Shown in pieces: positions 58,657-64,000 of a stretch of 64,000 nucleotides of DNA. Both the position numbers and the translations under genes were made by a program. This stretch comes from Amphiura filiformis. Lineage: Eukaryota > Echinodermata > Ophiuroidea > Amphilepidida > Amphiuridae. The DNA lies in contig NC_092629.1 in the NCBI RefSeq assembly GCF_039555335.1, forward strand, positions 29,412,775 through 29,476,774. The letters are read 5' to 3'. The notes beneath the pieces are model-generated. The model was not told where the DNA came from, ran no database searches, and was given only the letters and a program-made list of their open reading frames with translations. Within the stretch, counting starts at the first letter, position 1. Each line of letters opens with the position of its first letter.

Positions 58657-61061
58657 TGTAACGACGCATAACGTAACAAAATCGCATAACATAACAAATT
58701 GTTACGCTATGCGTTCAAAACCGTTTGGCACTAAGGAAAAGGGACAACGTTTTGCTGCTCGTCGCATAACGTAACAAAAAATTAAAATGATCAGAAATGA
58801 CAAATACTTGAAAGATTTTATGTTTAATGTCCTCCCTCCCTCTGTTCAAGTCAAAACTCGGCCCATGCTATCTCGTCCACACCAAATTTGTCCCCGAAAT
58901 AAAAAAATTCAAAAATAACAAATACTTAAAAGTTTTTATGTTGGAAGTCCTCCCTTCCTCCCTCTGTTCAAGTCAAAACTCGGTCCATGCTATCTCGTCC
59001 ACACCAAATTTGTCCCCCGAAATAAAAAGATTCAAAAATAACAAATTCTTCAAAAATTCAACATGTTGGAAGTCGTCCCTCCTTCTGTTCAAGTCAAAAC
59101 TCGGCCCATGCTATCTCGTCCACACCAAATTTGTCCCCAACAAAAATTGTCAAAAATAACAAATGCTTCAAAGATTTAATATGTTGGAAGTCGTTCTCCT
59201 TCTGTTCATGTCAAAACTCGGCCCATGCTATCTCGTCCACACCAAATTTGTCCCCCGAAATAAAAATTGTCAAAAATAACAAATACTTCAAAGATTTTAT
59301 GTAAGAAGTCGTCCCTCCCTCTGTTCAAGTCAAAACTCGGCCCATGCTATCTCGTCCACACCATATTTGTCCTCTATATACAAATTTAAAAAATAACGAA
59401 TACTTCAGAGATCTTATGTTTGAAGTAGACCAACTATAAATTTCTTTTATCCGGATTATTTTGCACGAATCGACTTGACTTGACCTCCGGTTTATATTTG
59501 TCCCTTTTTGTATGTGTTTTTAGTACTCCAACGCATAACGTAACAAACTTGTTTTTTCGAGTTTTGAGCTCTATAAATTTCTTTTATCCGGATTTTTTTG
59601 CACGAATCGACTTGAATTGACCTCCGGGTTATATTTATCGAAGAAAGAAAAGATTCGAGTCGGTCTAACTTTTTGTTACGTTATGCGTTTTGGAGGTTAC
59701 ACTGTCGGAAAAGCTCTTTTATCCGGATTTTTCGCATATATGGACATGACTTGACCTCCAGTTAATATTTATCGAAGAAAGAAAAAGATTCGAGTGGGTC
59801 TAACTTTTTGTTACGTTATGCGTTTTCGAGGTTACACTGTCGGAAAAGCTCTTTTATCCGGATTTTTTCGCATATATGGACATGACTTGACCTCCAGTTA
59901 ATATTTATCGAAGAAAGAAAAAAAGATTCGAGTGGGTCTAACTTTTTGTTATGTTATGCGTTTTGGAGGTTACACTGGCTGAAAAGCTCTTTTATCCGGA
60001 TTTTTTTCGCATATATGGACATGTCTAAAAGTTTGCTTTATCCAGATTTTTTTGCATGGATCGACTTGATTTGACCTCCGATGATTATCAATGGAAGAAA
60101 AAAGCAAATTTCTGGTGTTTTGGACCACTTTGGAACAAAACTAAAATTTTGTTACGTTATGCGTCAGCCATGCTAAATTTTGTCCCTTTTTGTATGTTTT
60201 TTAGTACTCCGACGCATAACGTAACAAACTTGTTTTTTCGAGTTTTGAGCTCTATAAATTTCTTTTATCCGGATTTTTTTGCACGAATCGACTTGAATTG
60301 ACCTCCGGTTTATATTTATCGAAAAAAGAAAAAGATTCGAGTGGGTCTAACTTTTTGTTACGTTATGCGTTTTGGAGGTTACACTGTCGGAAAAGCTCTT
60401 TTGTCCAGATTTTTTCGCATATATGGACATGACTTGACATCCAGTTAATATTTATCGAAGAAAGAAAAAGCTCTTTTATCCGGATTTTTTTGCACGAATC
60501 GACTTGACTTGACATGAACAGAAGGAGAACGACTTCCAACATATTAAATCTTTGAAGCATTTGTTATTTTTGACAATTTTTGTTGGGGACAAATTTGGTG
60601 TAGACGAGATAGCATGGGCCGAGTTTTGACTTGAACAGAAGGAGGGACGACTTCCAACATATTGAATTTTTGAAGTATTTGTTATTTTTGAAATTTTTAT
60701 TTCGGGGGACAAATTTGGTGTGGACGAGATAGCATGGGCCAAGTTTTGACTTGAACAGAGGGAGGGAGAACTTGCAACATAAAATCTTGTAAGTATTTGT
60801 TATTTTTGAAATTTGTTTATTTCGGGGACAAATTTGGTGTGGACGAGATAGCATGGGCCGAGTTTTGACATGAACAGAGGGAGGGAGGACATTAAACATA
60901 AAATCTTTCAAGTATTTGTCATTCCTGATCATTTTAATTTTTTGTTACGTTATGCGACGAGCAGCCAAAAAGTTGTCCCTTTTCCTTAGTGCCAAACGGT
61001 TTTGAACGCATAACGTAACAATTTGTTGTTGTGCGATTTTGTTACGTTATGCGTCGTTACA
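58657..61061. mobile_element. 2.4-kb palindromic element with GTTACGTTATGCG words and 6-bp TSD
   Basis: CAGGTT flanks it (58651-58656, 61062-61067). Ends TGTAACGACGCATAACGTAA and the complement of TGTAACGACGCATAACGTAA. The inverted arms (~600-780 bp) hold four to five tandem units of about 118 bp each (caagtcaaaactcggcccat, gctatctcgtccacaccaaa). The centre (59440-60500) has units of about 140 bp with cttttatccggatttttt and gttacgttatgcgtttt. No transposase seen. TGTNR-type ends recall Ginger elements, but the duplication length does not fit well. Confidence 0.85.
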
Positions 61062-61197
61062 CAGGTTCCCTGAATGTTAACTACGGTAAACTTGTCCCAA
61101 AATTGATTCCAATTTTGCGTTTGCGAGTTATGCATGATTATGTGTATTACATTGCTCCGTAGGCCACTGTGTTTTAATTTTGTTCTGTTTTAAAGCC

Positions 61198-61424
61198 TTA
61201 GGTCCGTATACACATAAGAGTTAGACCGGGTCTAAAGTTAGACCTGGTCTAAGTGGAATTTAGTTCCATCAGCAAATTCTAAAGATTAAAATGCAATGTT
61301 CAAAAGTAATACAAAATAACTTAAGCAAATGTAGAGGAAAATGTCCTTTCTCCGGGGACTAAATTTCACTTAGACCAGGTCTAACTTTAGACCTGGTCTA
61401 ACTCTTCTGTGCATACGTACCTTA
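61198..61424. mobile_element. ~230-bp MITE with AGACCTGGTCTAA palindromes
   Basis: Arms of about 65 bp: ttaggtccgtatacac, gagttagacc, gttagacctggtctaa on the left and complements (ttagaccaggtctaac, gcatacgtacctta) on the right. Confidence 0.75.
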
Positions 61425-61425
61425 A

Positions 61426-61760
61426 TGTACAATCTTATAATATGAAATTGGTTAATTTTTTTCAAACCTGATTTTTTAAAATATTTGTAAAGTTTACACA
61501 TGTCCCAACTTACACCTAATGTAATCGGCCAAATTTGTTGTCTTTGTAGGTCAACAGAGGAAAGTTCGACATATTATCATAATTTAAAAAATTATGATAA
61601 TATATCCTCCCATAGAATTGCATGTTAAATGGCCAAAATAACTAGTGATGTGTCTTTCACTTGTTATTTCAACTAAAAATGGACAGCAACCCTTCCCGGC
61701 AGTTATTACTAATATTATTTCAACATTTTGAATAAAGAATAACAAAATTAAAATTTGACG
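61426..61760 (+). repeat. ~335-bp dispersed repeat, copy 2
   Basis: Second copy of 57108-57462, directly after the MITE at 61198-61424. Confidence 0.85.
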
Positions 61761-62639
61761 GAACCAGAACAAAATACAAATTTGACAATGTTTTTGCTAT
61801 TAAAATGAATTAATCTGCAAGAAAGATTATAAGCATTATGTAGCCAGAGGTTTCCAGTGGTATAAAAATCTCAACTTTTTTTTGAGAAAATTGTGGGGAT
61901 GAGGCTGTGGATCACAAAACGCCCTTCAATTTCTCCTTTCATAGCTATGCCTCCAATACATGTATTTAACTTTTGACTCATAATAAAATCACAAACATCG
62001 GCAGCTTTTAATCATGTTAATAGATTGAGCATTCCATGTGTAGCAATTCAGGTTTTCATAATTGTGCACAAGTGCAAGATAAATTATACTAACATGATGT
62101 GTACATAAGTATACAGATCGACACGCTAAACTGAACAACAAAATAAAAATAGTAAAGATCGATGGCCAAATGTGACCAATTGCAGAACCCACAGCAGTGT
62201 CAGGTAAACAATACAAAAGTACAATGGAACAAGTCTGGGAACAAGTGAGGAAAATCACTGTGTGTGCACAAAAGCAGACAAACCAATCAGAATTGACTAA
62301 TTCTGTGAATGTCGCTGTCTTCAGTAGATAGCAGATGCTATGCCTGTCCCAACGCTCTAACGACTTTTCACAAAATGTCGAGAGTGGCCCACAGATAATC
62401 GAAAATTAGTTTTTCAAGTTTCCAAGATTTGTCTTGGCTCTTCAGAGCCATGCCACGCCTAAAATAGAAAAATGGTTACATACCACTAATAGGCCTAGGC
62501 GATACATGGAAATACGACGAGTAACTATTTATTTGCAAGGCATCTGAAAAGACTGCATTAAAATCGCTGAAATTGATCAAGTTATATAGCCAATGACATT
62601 TTTGAGGTAATAGTACCAAAATTCATACGCATGGCATTG

Positions 62640-64000
62640 ACACACACGTGAAAGTAATGTGTGGCTTGCCTGGCACAGTGGCAGGTCGAAGTAGCTACAC
62701 ATATATACAAAGTATTAAAGTGACTGGCGCATTGGTACACACGTGAAAGCAATGATTGTCTTGCCTGGCACAGTGTCACAGTGCCAGGACCAGGACGAAG
62801 TAGCTACAAATATACAAAGTATTAAAGTGACTGCCGCATTGGTACACACGTGAAAGTAATGTTTGTCTTGCCTGGCACAGTGTCACAGTGCCAGGACGGA
62901 ATAGTTGTAAATATACAAAAGTATTCAAGTGATTGGCGCATTGGTACAAACGTGAAAGTAATGACTGGCTTGCCTGGCACAGTGTCACAGTGCCAGGACG
63001 AAGTAGCTACAAATATATAAAGTATTAAAGTGACTGGTGCATTGGTACACACGTGAAAGCAATGATTGGCTTGCCTGGCACAGTGTCACAGTGCCAGGAC
63101 CAGGACGAAATATAGAAAGTATTAAAGTGACTGACGCATTGGTACACACGTGAAAGTAATGATTGTCTTTCCTGGCGCAGTGTCACAGTGCCAGGACGAA
63201 TTAGCTACAAATATACAAAGTATTAAAGTGAATGGTGCATTGACCATGTGAAAGTTATGTGTGGCTTGCCTGGCACAGTGTCACAGTGCCAGGACGAAGT
63301 AGTTATAAATATATAAAGTATCAGAGCGACTGGTGCATTGACACACACGTGAAAGCAATGATTGGCTTGCCTGGCACAGTGTCACAGTGCCAGGACGGAG
63401 TAGGAGCTACACATATTCAAAACTATTAAAGTGATTGGCGCATTGGTACACACGTTAAAGTAATGATTGACTTGCCTGGCACAGTGTAACAGTGCCAGGG
63501 CGGAATAGTTGCAAATATACAAAAGTATTAAAGTGATTGGCGCATTGGTACACACGTTAAAGTAATGATTGTCTTGCCTGGCACAGTGTCACAGTGCCAG
63601 GACGAAGTAGCTACAAATATATAAAGTATTAAAGTGACTGGCGCATTGGTACACACGTTAAAAGCAATGATTGCCTTGCCTGGCACAGTGTCACAGTGCC
63701 TACAAATATAGAAAGTATTAATTAAAGTGACTGGCACAATGTTACACAAGTGAAAGTAATGATTGTCTTGCCTGGCACAGTGTCACAGTGCCAGGACGAA
63801 GTAGCTACAAATATACAATGTATTAAAGTGAATGGTGCATTGACCATGTGAAAGTTATGTGTGGCTTGCCTGGCACAGTGTCACAGTGCCAGGACGAAGT
63901 AGTTATAAATATACAAAGTGTTAAAGTGCCTGGCGCATTGACACACACGTGAATGTAATGTGTGGCTTGCCTGGCACAGTGTCACAGTGCCAGGACGAAG
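62640..64000 (-). repeat. ~102-bp satellite array, inverted block, runs off the window
   Basis: About 13 units of the 26-36 kb satellite on the opposite strand (cttgcctggcacagtgtcac, agtgccaggacgaagtag, aaagtattaaagtgactgg). The palindromic box is conserved in most units. The array continues past the end of the window. Confidence 0.95.

Larger units (their letters stand above)
61068..62620. other. Gene-free stretch with split repeat
   Basis: Positions 61115-61190 and 61764-61895 form one repeat copy (whole at 24955-25180), interrupted by a MITE and the 335-bp repeat. Positions 61900-62620 show nothing recognisable. Confidence 0.55.

Noticed and set aside
62430-62455. GGCTCTTCAGAGCC as a histone mRNA 3' stem-loop
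   Set aside because: The stem is 5 bp with the loop two bases short of the consensus, and no histone coding sequence lies upstream on either strand.

Overview
The window is eukaryotic. Its one clear host gene is intron-containing, and about 90% of the rest is repeats: AT-rich, full of short inverted-repeat DNA transposons, two blocks of a ~102-bp satellite, and fragments of L2/CR1-like, L1-like and Penelope-like retroelements. Frequent 'taggcctata'-type words, an alpha7-like nicotinic receptor with the classical 45-bp and 110-bp exons, and the mix of mobile elements fit a marine deuterostome, most likely an echinoderm or another ambulacrarian. The species cannot be named from sequence alone.

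Layout. (1) 0.06-6.6 kb (+): a neuronal-type nicotinic acetylcholine receptor alpha subunit in six exons that join in frame to 439 residues. Its introns hold an L2/CR1-like retroelement tail (minus strand), a palindromic transposon with a telomere-like core, and a tRNA-derived SINE. (2) 7-12.7 kb: no gene; two hAT-type MITEs in opposite orientation (7.2 and 9.7 kb) and dispersed repeats. (3) 12.8-24.8 kb: a ~155-bp satellite that has taken several insertions: a 0.92-kb element, a 2.1-kb element rich in TTACCCACGAATYC words, a 0.9-kb element with ~160-bp terminal inverted repeats around a single 160-residue ORF, a small MITE, and a Penelope-like retroelement with a GIY-YIG endonuclease. About 4.84 kb of this was then duplicated in tandem (14241-19076 and 19077-23924).

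(4) 26.2-36.3 kb: ~90-100 copies of a ~102-bp satellite, each with a 23-bp near-palindrome; the same satellite returns in the opposite orientation at 62.6-64.0 kb and runs off the window. (5) 36.6-58.6 kb: a mosaic of nonautonomous DNA transposons, many with readable target-site duplications (8-10 bp hAT-like, TTAA, 3-5 bp). It also holds a minisatellite with nuclear-receptor-like DR1/DR4 sites, one with repeated GGGAATTCCC, nested palindromes, an L1-like retroelement end and a 431-433-bp tandem duplication. (6) 58.66-61.06 kb: a 2.4-kb palindromic element built from repeats around the word GTTACGTTATGCG, with a 6-bp target duplication.

Apart from the receptor, all recognisable coding sequence belongs to mobile elements. 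The least explained items are the 0.9-kb inverted-repeat element with its orphan 160-residue protein, the palindrome-bearing satellite, and the 2.4-kb GTTACGTTATGCG element.
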